This document shows, piece by piece, positions 1 through 9,211 of a stretch of DNA of 14,596 nucleotides. Numbering within the stretch: position 1 is the first letter of the stretch; each line of letters starts with the position of its first letter. The notes under the pieces were generated by a model, which was not told the origin of the DNA, searched no databases, and saw only the letters and a program-made list of their open reading frames with translations. This DNA is from an uncultured Roseateles sp. (GTDB taxonomy: Bacteria; Pseudomonadota; Gammaproteobacteria; Burkholderiales; Burkholderiaceae): contig CAMLKW010000105.1 in assembly GCA_946480605.1 (NCBI GenBank), positions 1 through 14,596 on the forward strand, written 5' to 3'. The position numbers and the translations under genes are program-made.

Positions 1-99
1 GCATCGAGCCGCAAGCACATCGTCGGACGGGCCGGCTTGGGGCGGCCCGGCGCTCGGCCCGCCATGCAATCGTTTCAGCCGCTGCGGTGGCGCACTGAC
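1..99. other. Leader upstream of the PilL-like kinase
   Basis: No gene is assigned here. All three + frames are open from the left edge, and the frame ending at TGA 96-98 would give about 31 residues with no recognisable match, so I cannot show that it is the tail of an upstream gene. The stretch contains a GC-rich inverted repeat, CGGGCCG at 28-34 and CGGCCCG at 43-49, with an 8-base loop and no T-run after it. It could be a leader hairpin or chance in GC-rich DNA. Confidence 0.3.
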
Positions 100-3000
100 A
101 TGGATAGCTCCCTGCGAGACTCCGAATTCCCGGCCGACCTCAGTCCGCTGGCCTGGGTTCAGGAGGAACTGCGCCGCTCCCTGGAGTCGGTGCACAAGAC
201 CCTGCGCCGCCTGGTGCGCGACAGCAACGACAACCGCGCCTCGGCCTTTGGCGGTGACGCCCAGCCCAGCCTGCCGTTGCAGCAGGCCGCCGCCCAGCTG
301 CACCAGGTCACCGGCGTGCTGTCCCTGGTGGGCCTGCCCGCCGGTGCCACGGTACTGCGCGCCGCCGAGACCGCCGTCGAGCGCCTGGCCGAGCGACCGC
401 TGGAGATCGAGGCCGCCACCGTCGACATCATCGAGCGCGCCAACTTTGCGCTGCTGGCCTTCGTGGCCCGGCTGCTGGCCGGTGGCAAGGCGTCGCCGCT
501 GGCGCTCTACCCCAGCTACCAGGAGCTGCAGCAGCTCAACGGCGCCGAGCGCATCCATCCCGCCGACCTGTGGCCGTTCGACTGGTCCTGGCGCGTGATC
601 CCGCTGGAGGCGGGCATCGCGCCGCGCCCGCCCGAGTCCGTGCGTGCGCCCTTCGAGGCCGCGCTGCTGCGCCAGATGCGCGAGCCCAGCTCCGTGCACG
701 CGGCCAACCTGTCGGGTCTGTGCGCCGGCCTGGCTGCCGCGCTGCCGGCCGGCAACGGCCGCACGCTGTGGCAACTGGCCGCCGCGGTCTTCGAGGGCCA
801 GGCGCTGAAGCTGCTGGGCAGCGATGCCTACACCAAGCGACTGGGCTCCAAGCTGCTGCACGAGCTGCGCGTGCTGGGGCGCGGCGAGGTCTCCGAGCGT
901 CTCGCGCAAGACCTGCTGTTCTTCTGCGCGCAATGCCGCGTCACGCGCGGCGCCGGTCCGCGCCTGACCGCGGTGCACGAGGCCTGGCGCCTGACCGAGG
1001 ACCAGGCCGGCGACTACCAGGACGACAGCCTGGGCCGCATCGACCCCGCCTGGGTAGCCCAGGCCAAGCGCCGCGTGATGGCCGCCAAGGAGAGCTGGTC
1101 CAGTGCCGCCGAGGGTGACCAGCACCGCCTGTCCGGGCTGGACGAGCAGTTCGCCGCACTGTCCGAATCCCTGACCCGTTTGTTCCCCAGCGGCGAGGTG
1201 CTGGCGCAGACGCTGCAGCGCGCCGTCGTCGCGACGCTGCGCTCGCGCAGCACGCCGCCGCCCGAGCTGGCGATGGAAGTCGCCACCAGCCTGCTGTACG
1301 TCGAGGCCGCGCTGGAAGACGCCGCCTTTGACCAGCCCGAGCAGGCCGACCGCGTGCGCCGCCTGGCGCGCCGCGTCGAGGCCGTGGCCCACGGCCAGCC
1401 CGCCGAGCCGCTCGAAGACTGGATGGAGGACCTGTACCGCCGGGTTTCCGACCGCCAGACGCTGGGCAGCGTGGTGCACGAGCTGCGCGCCAGCCTGTCG
1501 GAGATCGAGAAGCAGTGCGACGACTACTTCCGTGACCCGACCCGGCGCGACCTGCTGATTCCCGTGCCGGGACAGCTGCAGGCCATGCGCGGCGTGCTCA
1601 GCGTGCTGGGCCTGGACCAGGCCGCCCAGGCCACCGTGCGCATGCGCGACGAGGTGGACGGCCTGGCCAACACCGAGATCGATTTCGACCGCCCCGGCGC
1701 CAAGGACGTCTTCGAGCGCCTGGCGACCAACCTCGGCGCCCTGGGCTTCCTCATCGACATGCTGAGCGTGCAGCCGGCCCTGGCCAAGCGCATGTTCCAG
1801 TTCGACGAGGCCAGCGGCCGCCTGGCGCCCGTCATGGGCCGCCGCGAGGGCGCGGTGGAGCTGCCCGACTTCGAGGCCAGCGGCTTCCACGTGGACCTGG
1901 AGCCCGAGCCCGCGCCGTCCATGGAGGCCACGCAGCCGCTGCGCATCGACCTGGCCGAGCTGGACCTGCCCGATCTCAGCCTGCCCGACCTGGACCTGTC
2001 GCAGCCGGTGCCGCCACCCGTGGTCGCGCCGGCCGCGCCGGCCGCACCCGAGCCCAGCGTGGCCGACGACCCGGAGATGCGCGAGATCTTCCTGGAGGAA
2101 GCCGACGAGGTCATCGTCAACGCACGCGCTGCGCTGGACGCGCTGCGCGCCGCACCGGCCGACCACGGCCAGCTGACCGTCGTGCGCCGCGCCTTCCACA
2201 CGCTGAAGGGCAGCGCCCGCATGGTGGGCCTGAACGATTTCGGCGAAGGCGCCTGGGCCTGCGAGCAGCTCTACAACGCCCGCCTGGCCGAAGCCCAGCC
2301 GCAGGCCGATGCCGACCTGCAGGGCTTCACCGCCGAGGCGCTGGACTACTTCGCCCACTGGCGCGAGCAGATCGCCGGCAACGCGGCCGGCAGCAGCGCC
2401 TCCGAGCCGCTGCGCCGCAGCGCCGATGCGCTGCGCCTGCAGCGCGAGCGGCTGCCGTTGCTGGCCGACGACGCGCCGGCCGTGGACCTGCCGCTGGACA
2501 CCCTGCCCGAGGTCGAGGTCATCGAGTTCCCGGCCGAGGCGGCCGCCGAGCCGATGGCGGAGATTGAAGAAGCCGCCATCGCCCCCGACTTCGTCATCGA
2601 GCTGGCCGAACCCGCGCCGCCGCTGCCCGAACCGGTGGTCGAGGAGGTCACGCTGGACCTGGGCGAGTTGAGCACCGAGCTGATGCCGCACCAGGCGGCC
2701 ACCGAGCCCATGCCGCTGGTCGGGCGCGACGAGTTGACGTTGCCCAACTTCCGGCTGGAGCTGGACCTGGACGACGAACCCACGGTCATCATCCCCACGC
2801 CGGCCACCGAGCCGCCGCCCCAGCCGGAGGAGGCCACGCTGGCGCTGCCGGCACTGGAGCCGGACGAACCGGTGCTGGCCGACCTGCCGCTGCCCATCGA
2901 CGAGGCCCCCGAGCCCGAGCCCTCAGACCCGGACGAGGGCTTCAAGCTCATCGGCCCGCTGCGCATCAGCATTGCGCTGTTCAACATCTTCCTCAACGAG

Positions 3001-5922
3001 GCCGACGAGCTGTCGCGCAAGCTGGCCCAGAGCCTGGCCGAGTGGGCCACGCTGCGCAACGCGCCGATACCGCAGAGCTGCGAGGTGCAGGCCCATGCGC
3101 TGGCCGGCAATGCCGGCACGGTGGGCTACGACGAGCTGTCCGCGCTGGCGCGCGAGCTGGAGCATGCGCTGGGCCGGGCCCAGCGGGCCACGGCGTTCGA
3201 CGAGGCCGATGCCGAGCTGTTCGTGCGCGCCGCCGACGACATCCGCCGCCTGCTGCACCAGTTCGCCGCCGGCTTCCTGAAGCCCAATGACCCCGAGCTC
3301 AAGGCGCGCCTGCATGCCTACGAGCCGCAGGAAGCAGCGCTGACCGCCGACGTGCCGCTGGACGGCCTGCTGCCGGCCGACGACCTGCACCTGCCGGCCG
3401 ACATGCCGGACCAGCCCGCCGCCGACGAGGAGCCGGCCACCACGGCCGCGCCGCTGCTGGACGAGCTGCCCGCACAGGCGCCGCCGGCGTCGGTCGCCGC
3501 TGAACCGGAACCCGAGGCCGGCCTGCCGGACGCCATCGAGCCCGAGCTCTATCCCATCTTCGAGGAAGAGGGCCGCGACCTGCTGCAGCAGCTGCACGGT
3601 GCGCTGCGCGACTGGCTGGCCCAGCCCGAGGACCTGGCGCGTTCCGACGCCTGCATGCGGGCCCTGCACACCTTCAAGGGCGGTGCTCGCCTGGCCGGCG
3701 CCATGCGCCTGGGCGAGCAGGCCCACCACCTGGAATCGGCCATCGAGGCGCTGCTGCAGTCGGGCGGCGCGGACTTCGCGCAGGTCGAGGCGCTGCAACA
3801 TGAAGGCGACGCGCTGGAACACGCCTTCGAGGCGCTGGGCCAGAGCCTGAAGGCACCCGCCGCCGTGGCGGTGCCGGCCATCACGCCCGTCGCGCCGCCA
3901 CCGCCGGCACCGCCGCCTGCGGTCGAGGAAGACCGGCCCGAACCGCTGGCCCGCTTCGCGATGCCGGCGCCGGTGGAGGAGCTGGCGCCCGAGTCCGATC
4001 GTCGCATCGACTGGAGCCGCTTCGCCGACGCCGCCGAGATCGAGGCCGGCAGCGACAACCTGGCCATCGGCCAGGCCCTGGTGCGCGTGCGCGGCAGCCT
4101 GCTGGAGCGCATGGCCACCCAGGCCGGCGAGGTCAGCATCCGGCGCGCGCGCATGGAGTCCGAGCTGGTCCAGATGAAGACCGCGCTGCTGGACCTGGAC
4201 GACAACCTGGAACGCCTGCGCACCCAGCTGCGCGAGCTGGACCTGCAGGCCGAGGCCCAGATGCACGCCCAGCAGGAGGCGGCGCAGCAGGGCGGCCGCG
4301 AGTTCGACCCGCTGGAGTTCGACCGCTACACCCGCTTCCAGGAGCTGACCCGCATGCTGACCGAGTCGGTCGGCGACGTGGCGACGCTGCAGCGCACGCT
4401 GACGCGCAACGTGCAGACCGGCGAAGACGAGCTGGCCGCCCAGTCGCGGCTGACCCGCGAGCTGCAGGACGACCTGCTGCGCACCCGCCTGGTCGAGTTC
4501 GACAGCATCGGCGAGCGCATGCACCGCGTGGTGCGCCAGGCCTCGCGCGACTCCGGCAAGCAGGTCAAGCTGGAGATCCGCGGCGGCCAGACCGAGCTGG
4601 ACCGCTCGGTGCTGGAGCGCACCTCGGGCGCCTTCGAGCACCTGCTGCGCAACAGTGTGGCTCACGGCATCGAGGCACCGGACGTGCGCGCCTCGGTGGG
4701 CAAGGACCCGACGGGCACGCTGCGCATCGAGCTGAGCCAGCATGGCAACGAGGTGCTGCTGAACTTCAGTGACGACGGCGCCGGCCTCAATCTCGCCCGC
4801 ATCCGCGAGCGCGGCCTGCAGCTGGGCCTGATCTCGGCCGACGCCGAGCCCGACGAGGCGCAGCTGCGCCGCCTGATCTTCGCGCCCGGCTTCTCCACGG
4901 CCAGTCAGGTCACGGAGCTGAGCGGTCGCGGCATCGGCATGGACGTCGTGCGCGCCGAGGTCGGCACGCTGGGCGGCAGCATCGAGACCACGTCGACGAC
5001 GGGGCAGGGCACCAGCTTCCTGCTGCGCCTGCCGCTGACCACCGCGCTGACCCAGGTCGTGCTGCTGAAGAGCGGCGACCAGGTCGTGGCCGTGCCGGCG
5101 GCGCTGATGGAATCCGTGCAGCGCGTGCCGGTGGAGGCCGTCGAGGCGGCCTACGCCACCGGCAAGTTGCGGCACGGCGGCGCCGAGCTGCCGTTCTACT
5201 GGCTGGGCGGCCTGCTGGGCCAGGCCGGCCGCGGCCACACGCACGGCAAGCATGCGCCGGTGGTGCTGGTGCGCAGCGCCCAGGCGGCGCTGGCGCTGCA
5301 CGTGGACGAGGTCGTGGGCAACCAGGAAGTCGTCGTCAAGAACCTGGGCGCGCAGCTGAACCGCGTGCCGGGCCTGGCGGGCATCAGCCTGCTGGCCTCG
5401 GGCGAGGTGGCGCTGATCTACAACGTCGTCGCGCTGGCCGACTGGTACGGCGCCGACGCGCAGGCGCGCCTGGCGGCGCTGCAGGCGCAGGTCGAGGGCG
5501 GCGCGGCCCTGCCGGTCGTGCCGGCCGCCGACGAGGTGGCGCAGGCGCCGCTGGTGCTGGTGGTGGACGACTCGCTGACCGTGCGCCGCGTGACCCAGCG
5601 CCTGCTGGAGCGCGTGGGCCTGCGCGTGCTGCTGGCCAAGGACGGCCTGGATGCGATGGAGAAGCTGGCCGGCGACGAACTGCCGTCGGTCGTGCTGTCC
5701 GACATCGAGATGCCGCGCATGGACGGTTTCGACCTGGTGCGCAACATGCGGGCCGACGCCCGGCTGGCCGGGCTGCCGGTCATCATGATCACGTCGCGCA
5801 TTGCACAGAAGCACCGTGACTACGCCGCCCAGCTGGGCGTGGACCATTACCTCGGGAAGCCGTATGACGAGGAGCATCTGCTGGGCCTGATCCGGCAGTA
5901 CACCCAAGCCACGGCGACCTGA
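100..5922 (+). CDS. pilL: PilL/ChpA-like type IV pilus chemosensory hybrid histidine kinase
   Basis: This is a CheA-type hybrid kinase of the Pil-Chp system, which controls type IV pilus activity and surface sensing; it acts in the cytoplasm with a PilJ-like receptor and PilG/PilH regulators. With the ATG at 100 it has 1940 residues. An N-terminal Hpt-like module has His68. A second Hpt-like module near 490 has Gln494 at the matching place. Hpt domains with His700 (HTLKGSAR), His999 (HALAGNAG) and His1190 (HTFKGGAR) follow, separated by acidic Pro/Ala-rich linkers. Next come a dimerisation helix region (about 1323-1507), an HATPase with N-box around Asn1518, DDGAGL from 1558 and GRGIGMDVV from 1609, a CheW domain (about 1648-1787) and a receiver with Asp1823-1824, Asp1868, Thr1898 and Lys1920. 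The frame is open upstream, so ATG 64 or TTG 37 are possible starts. ATG 100 is preferred because the family-like sequence begins there; its Shine-Dalgarno is weak. Confidence 0.93.
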   Translation: MDSSLRDSEFPADLSPLAWVQEELRRSLESVHKTLRRLVRDSNDNRASAFGGDAQPSLPLQQAAAQLHQVTGVLSLVGLPAGATVLRAAETAVERLAERPLEIEAATVDIIERANFALLAFVARLLAGGKASPLALYPSYQELQQLNGAERIHPADLWPFDWSWRVIPLEAGIAPRPPESVRAPFEAALLRQMREPSSVHAANLSGLCAGLAAALPAGNGRTLWQLAAAVFEGQALKLLGSDAYTKRLGSKLLHELRVLGRGEVSERLAQDLLFFCAQCRVTRGAGPRLTAVHEAWRLTEDQAGDYQDDSLGRIDPAWVAQAKRRVMAAKESWSSAAEGDQHRLSGLDEQFAALSESLTRLFPSGEVLAQTLQRAVVATLRSRSTPPPELAMEVATSLLYVEAALEDAAFDQPEQADRVRRLARRVEAVAHGQPAEPLEDWMEDLYRRVSDRQTLGSVVHELRASLSEIEKQCDDYFRDPTRRDLLIPVPGQLQAMRGVLSVLGLDQAAQATVRMRDEVDGLANTEIDFDRPGAKDVFERLATNLGALGFLIDMLSVQPALAKRMFQFDEASGRLAPVMGRREGAVELPDFEASGFHVDLEPEPAPSMEATQPLRIDLAELDLPDLSLPDLDLSQPVPPPVVAPAAPAAPEPSVADDPEMREIFLEEADEVIVNARAALDALRAAPADHGQLTVVRRAFHTLKGSARMVGLNDFGEGAWACEQLYNARLAEAQPQADADLQGFTAEALDYFAHWREQIAGNAAGSSASEPLRRSADALRLQRERLPLLADDAPAVDLPLDTLPEVEVIEFPAEAAAEPMAEIEEAAIAPDFVIELAEPAPPLPEPVVEEVTLDLGELSTELMPHQAATEPMPLVGRDELTLPNFRLELDLDDEPTVIIPTPATEPPPQPEEATLALPALEPDEPVLADLPLPIDEAPEPEPSDPDEGFKLIGPLRISIALFNIFLNEADELSRKLAQSLAEWATLRNAPIPQSCEVQAHALAGNAGTVGYDELSALARELEHALGRAQRATAFDEADAELFVRAADDIRRLLHQFAAGFLKPNDPELKARLHAYEPQEAALTADVPLDGLLPADDLHLPADMPDQPAADEEPATTAAPLLDELPAQAPPASVAAEPEPEAGLPDAIEPELYPIFEEEGRDLLQQLHGALRDWLAQPEDLARSDACMRALHTFKGGARLAGAMRLGEQAHHLESAIEALLQSGGADFAQVEALQHEGDALEHAFEALGQSLKAPAAVAVPAITPVAPPPPAPPPAVEEDRPEPLARFAMPAPVEELAPESDRRIDWSRFADAAEIEAGSDNLAIGQALVRVRGSLLERMATQAGEVSIRRARMESELVQMKTALLDLDDNLERLRTQLRELDLQAEAQMHAQQEAAQQGGREFDPLEFDRYTRFQELTRMLTESVGDVATLQRTLTRNVQTGEDELAAQSRLTRELQDDLLRTRLVEFDSIGERMHRVVRQASRDSGKQVKLEIRGGQTELDRSVLERTSGAFEHLLRNSVAHGIEAPDVRASVGKDPTGTLRIELSQHGNEVLLNFSDDGAGLNLARIRERGLQLGLISADAEPDEAQLRRLIFAPGFSTASQVTELSGRGIGMDVVRAEVGTLGGSIETTSTTGQGTSFLLRLPLTTALTQVVLLKSGDQVVAVPAALMESVQRVPVEAVEAAYATGKLRHGGAELPFYWLGGLLGQAGRGHTHGKHAPVVLVRSAQAALALHVDEVVGNQEVVVKNLGAQLNRVPGLAGISLLASGEVALIYNVVALADWYGADAQARLAALQAQVEGGAALPVVPAADEVAQAPLVLVVDDSLTVRRVTQRLLERVGLRVLLAKDGLDAMEKLAGDELPSVVLSDIEMPRMDGFDLVRNMRADARLAGLPVIMITSRIAQKHRDYAAQLGVDHYLGKPYDEEHLLGLIRQYTQATAT

Positions 5923-5926
5923 GCCC

Positions 5927-6964
5927 ATGTCCCAGGTTGTCGACCACCTTGCCGAGCTGACCGGCTTCCGCGACCGTGACGTCATGGACGTCACGCTGGT
6001 CATGGCCCTGCGTGACCTGCTGGAACCCGAGTCGGTGGCCATTTACCGCAGCGTGGGCGAGCCGGGTCAGGAGCGCTGGCTGACGCGCGCCCACCTGCGC
6101 GCCGGCGACGCCGTGGCCACGGCCGACCCGCTGTGGGCCAAGCCCGAGGCGCTGCCGCTGGCGGCCGACCATCCGCTGCGCCTGGAGGCCATGCGCAGCC
6201 GCAGCGTCACGCAGGTGGCGCAGGGCGGGCAGTGGCTGTATCTGTTCCCCATCGCCACCGACCGCGACGTGGTGGGCGTCATCGAGATCCTGTCCACGCG
6301 CCGCCTGGGCACGGGTTCGCAGCGCATGGTCAGCAGCGTGTTGCGGATCTATCACAACTTCCAGGGCCTGCTGGACTACTCCGAGCGCGACACGCTGACC
6401 GGGCTGCTGAACCGCAAGACCTTCGACGAGAGCTTCCTGAAGGTGCTCTCCGACATCCCGGCCAAGCACGACGCCAGGTACGACGCCGAGGACCGCCGCC
6501 ACGAGACGGCCACGCCGCACTACGTGCTGGGCGTCATCGACATCGACCACTTCAAGTCCGTCAACGACCGCTTCGGCCACCTCATCGGCGACGAGGTGCT
6601 GCTGCTGCTGTCACGGCTGATGCGCGGCTCCTTCCGCTTCCACGACCTGCTGTACCGCTTCGGCGGCGAGGAGTTCGTCGTGCTGATGCGCTGCGACGAG
6701 GAGGTGCACGCCGGCGAGGCTTTCGAGCGGCTGCGCGTGAACACCGAGCGCTACCTGTTCCCGCAGGTGGGGCACATCACGGTCAGCATCGGCTTCACGG
6801 AGGTCCGCGCCGGCGACTCGCCCGCCGGGGCCTTCGAGCGCGCCGACAAGGCCGTCTACCACGCCAAGGCCCATGGGCGGAACCAGGTGCACAACTACGC
6901 GGCCCTGGTGGCCAGCGGCGTGATCCGCGAAGCCGCACAGCTGAGCGACGTCGAGCTTTTCTGA
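5927..6964 (+). CDS. Diguanylate cyclase with GAF-like N-terminus
   Basis: The 345-residue product should make cyclic di-GMP from two GTP. Residues about 1-155 look like a GAF-type sensory domain (weak by eye). The GGDEF domain begins at DTLTGLLNR and shows the metal/substrate segment DIDHFKSVND (Asp205, Asp207), the active-site GGEEF at 246-250, and the RFHD inhibitory site at 237-240, exactly five residues before GGEEF. All key residues are present, so activity with product inhibition is expected. There is no membrane segment, so it is probably cytoplasmic. The ATG lies four bases after the stop of the PilL-like kinase and has no clear Shine-Dalgarno, which suggests translational coupling in the same operon and a role in turning pilus chemosensing into a c-di-GMP signal. 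That link is inferred from position. Confidence 0.93.
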   Translation: MSQVVDHLAELTGFRDRDVMDVTLVMALRDLLEPESVAIYRSVGEPGQERWLTRAHLRAGDAVATADPLWAKPEALPLAADHPLRLEAMRSRSVTQVAQGGQWLYLFPIATDRDVVGVIEILSTRRLGTGSQRMVSSVLRIYHNFQGLLDYSERDTLTGLLNRKTFDESFLKVLSDIPAKHDARYDAEDRRHETATPHYVLGVIDIDHFKSVNDRFGHLIGDEVLLLLSRLMRGSFRFHDLLYRFGGEEFVVLMRCDEEVHAGEAFERLRVNTERYLFPQVGHITVSIGFTEVRAGDSPAGAFERADKAVYHAKAHGRNQVHNYAALVASGVIREAAQLSDVELF

Positions 6965-7168
6965 GCCGGTCTAACGGCGTGTTCGCGGGTCAGAAATGAC
7001 TTGATTTTTGGAATGTCCGGCCATAGCCTCGGGGCGTTGCCAGACACGGTGCAGCTAGACGCCGGCCGGCGACCCAGTTCGGGCGGGTGGGCCTGGTCTT
7101 CTGTCGTCGCTGGGCATCGCGCCGTTGCCCGCGGCCGGCCCACCTTCGTGGCGTTGCTGCGGGTGAGC
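6965..7168. other. Intergenic region ahead of the histidine kinase gene
   Basis: This 204-base gap separates the chemosensory operon from the two-component genes. The first 50 bases hold an AT-richer patch (about 6991-7015), uncommon in this window and a plausible promoter location. A TTGATT at 7001-7006 followed after 17 bases by TAGCCT is only a weak sigma-70 match. A perfect 12-bp palindrome, CGCCGGCCGGCG, lies at 7060-7071. The kinase reading frame stays open through most of the gap from a TTG at 7001, but that extension looks noncoding. No rho-independent terminator is visible after the cyclase. Confidence 0.35.
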
Positions 7169-8566
7169 ATGCGGTATTCCTGGCTTCCCTTGGGCCTTCT
7201 GCTGGCGGCCTTCCTGGCCTTCGTCGGCACGGCCGTCGCCGCGAGGCACAGCCTGGCCGATCTGGTCGTGCGCGACGCCGAGCGCAGCGACGCGCTGCGC
7301 CTGCAGACCGAGCTGCAGCGGCTGATGACGCTGCTGGTGGACATCGAGACCGGGCAGCGTGGCTTCATCATCACCGGCCAGCAGCCCTTTCTGCGCCCCT
7401 ACGAGGAGGCCCTGGTCGAGCTGGGCACGCTGCGAGCGGCGCTGGGCCCGCAACTGGCGCGCAGCGGCGTTCATGCGGAGATGCTGAAGCGGCTGGAGCA
7501 GCTCGTCGACCTGAGGCTGGCGCAGACCCGCGCCGTCATCGACCGGCGGCTCGGTGGCGAGCCCGTCGGGCGCGAGCTCAGCGTCTACGTGGACGGCAAG
7601 CGGGTGATGGACGACCTGCGCTTCCAGATCGACCAGCTGGCGCTGGAGCAGCAGCGCCGCATCGCCACCGCCGAGCGGCTGACGGTGGAGGTGCAGGAGC
7701 GCACCACCTGGCTCACGCAGTTGCTGATGGCGGCAGGCCTGGCCACGCTGGTGCTGGCGCTGGCGCTGCTGCTGCACGAGCGCCGGCTGCGCGACCGCGC
7801 CGAGGTGGCCCTGCGTGAGGCCAACGCCGGGCTGGAGCGGCAGGTGAGCGAGCGCACCGAGGCGCTGAGTCGCGCGCTGCTGCGCATCCGCAGCTTCGCC
7901 AGCGAGCTGGACCGCAGCATCGAGACCGAGCGTCGCCGCCTGGCGCGCGAGGTGCACGACCAGATCGGCCAGGTCGGCACGGCCATCAAGATGCTGTCGC
8001 TGTCGCTGCGCGCCAAGCTGGCGCCGCGCAGCGAGCCGCTGCTGGACGAGCTGCAGGAGCTGGCCGACGAGAGCATCCGCGCAGCGCGCCAGATCTCCGC
8101 CGCGCTGCGCCCGCCGCTGCTGGACGAACTGGGCCTGCAGGCCGCGCTGGGCCACTACCTGCAGGGCCTGTCGCGCCAGGCCGGGCTGAAGACCGCGCTG
8201 GAGCTGTCCGACGCCGACATGCTGTCCCACGAGCAGGCCAACCCGATGTTCCGCATCGTGCAGGAGGCCTGCACCAATGTGCTGAGGCATGCGCAGGCCC
8301 AGGGGCTGCGCGTCGTCGGCCGGCCCTATGCAGAGGCCGGGCGGGACGGCTACGAGCTGGAGGTGCTCGACGACGGCCGCGGCCCCGGCGGCACGCGGGC
8401 CGATGCCTCGGGCCTGCGCGGCATGCGCGAGCGCGCCGCAATGGCCGGTGGCGAGTTCGACTTCGGCCCGGCCCCGGGCGGCGGCACCCGCGTGCGCGTC
8501 TGGCTGCCGCTGGACGCGCCCGGCGGCGTGGGCAGCGGGCATGAAGAGGAGGAGGCCTGGCAATGA
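7169..8566 (+). CDS. CHASE3-domain membrane histidine kinase (HisKA_3 / NarX-UhpB type)
   Basis: This 465-residue inner-membrane sensor kinase probably phosphorylates the response regulator encoded next to it. A first membrane helix spans about 5-25. A CHASE3-type periplasmic domain follows, with the typical DIETGQRGFIITG segment at 58-70, then a second membrane helix at about 181-203 and a coiled coil. The HisKA_3 dimerisation domain has phosphoacceptor His263 in REVHDQIGQ. The HATPase has N-box Asn370 and a DDGRG box from 401. ATG 7169 was chosen because it places the first membrane helix at the N-terminus; GTG 7163 is an alternative, and starts further upstream add about 56 low-complexity residues. 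The stop overlaps the next start as ATGA (8563-8566), so the pair should be translationally coupled. The signal sensed cannot be told from the sequence. Confidence 0.92.
   Translation: MRYSWLPLGLLLAAFLAFVGTAVAARHSLADLVVRDAERSDALRLQTELQRLMTLLVDIETGQRGFIITGQQPFLRPYEEALVELGTLRAALGPQLARSGVHAEMLKRLEQLVDLRLAQTRAVIDRRLGGEPVGRELSVYVDGKRVMDDLRFQIDQLALEQQRRIATAERLTVEVQERTTWLTQLLMAAGLATLVLALALLLHERRLRDRAEVALREANAGLERQVSERTEALSRALLRIRSFASELDRSIETERRRLAREVHDQIGQVGTAIKMLSLSLRAKLAPRSEPLLDELQELADESIRAARQISAALRPPLLDELGLQAALGHYLQGLSRQAGLKTALELSDADMLSHEQANPMFRIVQEACTNVLRHAQAQGLRVVGRPYAEAGRDGYELEVLDDGRGPGGTRADASGLRGMRERAAMAGGEFDFGPAPGGGTRVRVWLPLDAPGGVGSGHEEEEAWQ
8545..8555 (+). promoter_or_regulatory. Ribosome binding site of the response regulator gene
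   Basis: An AGGAGG-rich stretch lies inside the end of the kinase gene, seven bases before the ATG at 8563. It is one of the strongest Shine-Dalgarno sequences in the window and fixes the regulator start. Confidence 0.75.
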
Positions 8567-9198
8567 GAGTGCTGGTTGTCGATGACCACCCGCTGATGCG
8601 CATGGGCATCAGCCAGCTGGTGCTGCAGGAATGGCCCGACGCGCGGATCGTCGAGGCGCCCACCATCGCCGAGGCCCTGAGCCTCGGGGCGACCTTGCGG
8701 CCCGAGCTCATCACGCTGGACCTGTCCCTGCCCGACGTCCAGGGCACCGAAGGCGCCAGCCGGCTGCTGCGCGCGTTCGCCGGCGTGCCGCTGCTGGTGC
8801 TCAGCCTCAACGCCGAGGCGGCCTATGCGGCGCGGCTGATGCAGATGGGCGCCAGCGGCTACCTGCCCAAGGACCGTGCCGCGGACGAGCTGCGCGTGGC
8901 GCTGCGCCGGCTGGCCGAGGGCGGGCGCTACGTCACCGCCAGCATGGCTGACCACCTGCTGGCCCTGCTCAGCGGCAAGGCGCCCGATGCGCTGCCGCAC
9001 GAGCAGCTGTCGTCCCAGGAGCACCGGGTCATGCTGCTGATTGCGGCCGGCCGGACGCCGGCGCAGATCGCCGACACCATGCACCTGTCGGTCAAGACCG
9101 TGGGCAGCTACCGCGCCCGCATCCTGGAGAAGGCCGGCTGGGCCAACAACACCGAGCTGACCAAGTACTGCGTGCAGCACGGATTGACCGACATCTGA
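8563..9198 (+). CDS. NarL/FixJ (GacA-like) family response regulator
   Basis: This 211-residue two-component transcription factor has a receiver domain at residues 1-120 with Asp7-Asp8, phosphoacceptor Asp53 (LDLSLPD), switch residue Ser81 and Lys103 (YLPKD). A LuxR-type helix-turn-helix at about 148-207 has LSSQEHRVMLLIAAGRTPAQ and the recognition helix LSVKTVGSYRARI. The order and length are normal for the family. Its ATG overlaps the stop of the CHASE3 kinase gene and has a strong Shine-Dalgarno, so the kinase is very likely its partner. A TGTAGG-N7-CCTACA inverted repeat 13 bases after its stop resembles operators of GacA-type members of this family and may be its target. If so, it would control the downstream receiver gene and perhaps the pilus operon. 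Confidence 0.93.
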   Translation: MRVLVVDDHPLMRMGISQLVLQEWPDARIVEAPTIAEALSLGATLRPELITLDLSLPDVQGTEGASRLLRAFAGVPLLVLSLNAEAAYAARLMQMGASGYLPKDRAADELRVALRRLAEGGRYVTASMADHLLALLSGKAPDALPHEQLSSQEHRVMLLIAAGRTPAQIADTMHLSVKTVGSYRARILEKAGWANNTELTKYCVQHGLTDI

Positions 9199-9211
9199 TG
9201 CGCGATGCACC

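Noticed and set aside
28..49. GC-rich hairpin CGGGCCG/CGGCCCG upstream of the PilL-like gene, considered as a terminator of a preceding gene.
   Set aside because: There is no T-run after it, and such short GC-only stems are common in this base composition; the upstream gene is not visible.
2923..6042. A 1039-codon open frame on the - strand opposite the PilL-like kinase gene.
   Set aside because: It has low-complexity Arg/His/Gln/Ala/Leu-rich composition and no recognisable domain, and it is opposite a gene with clear conserved motifs. Long antisense frames are expected in DNA this GC-rich.
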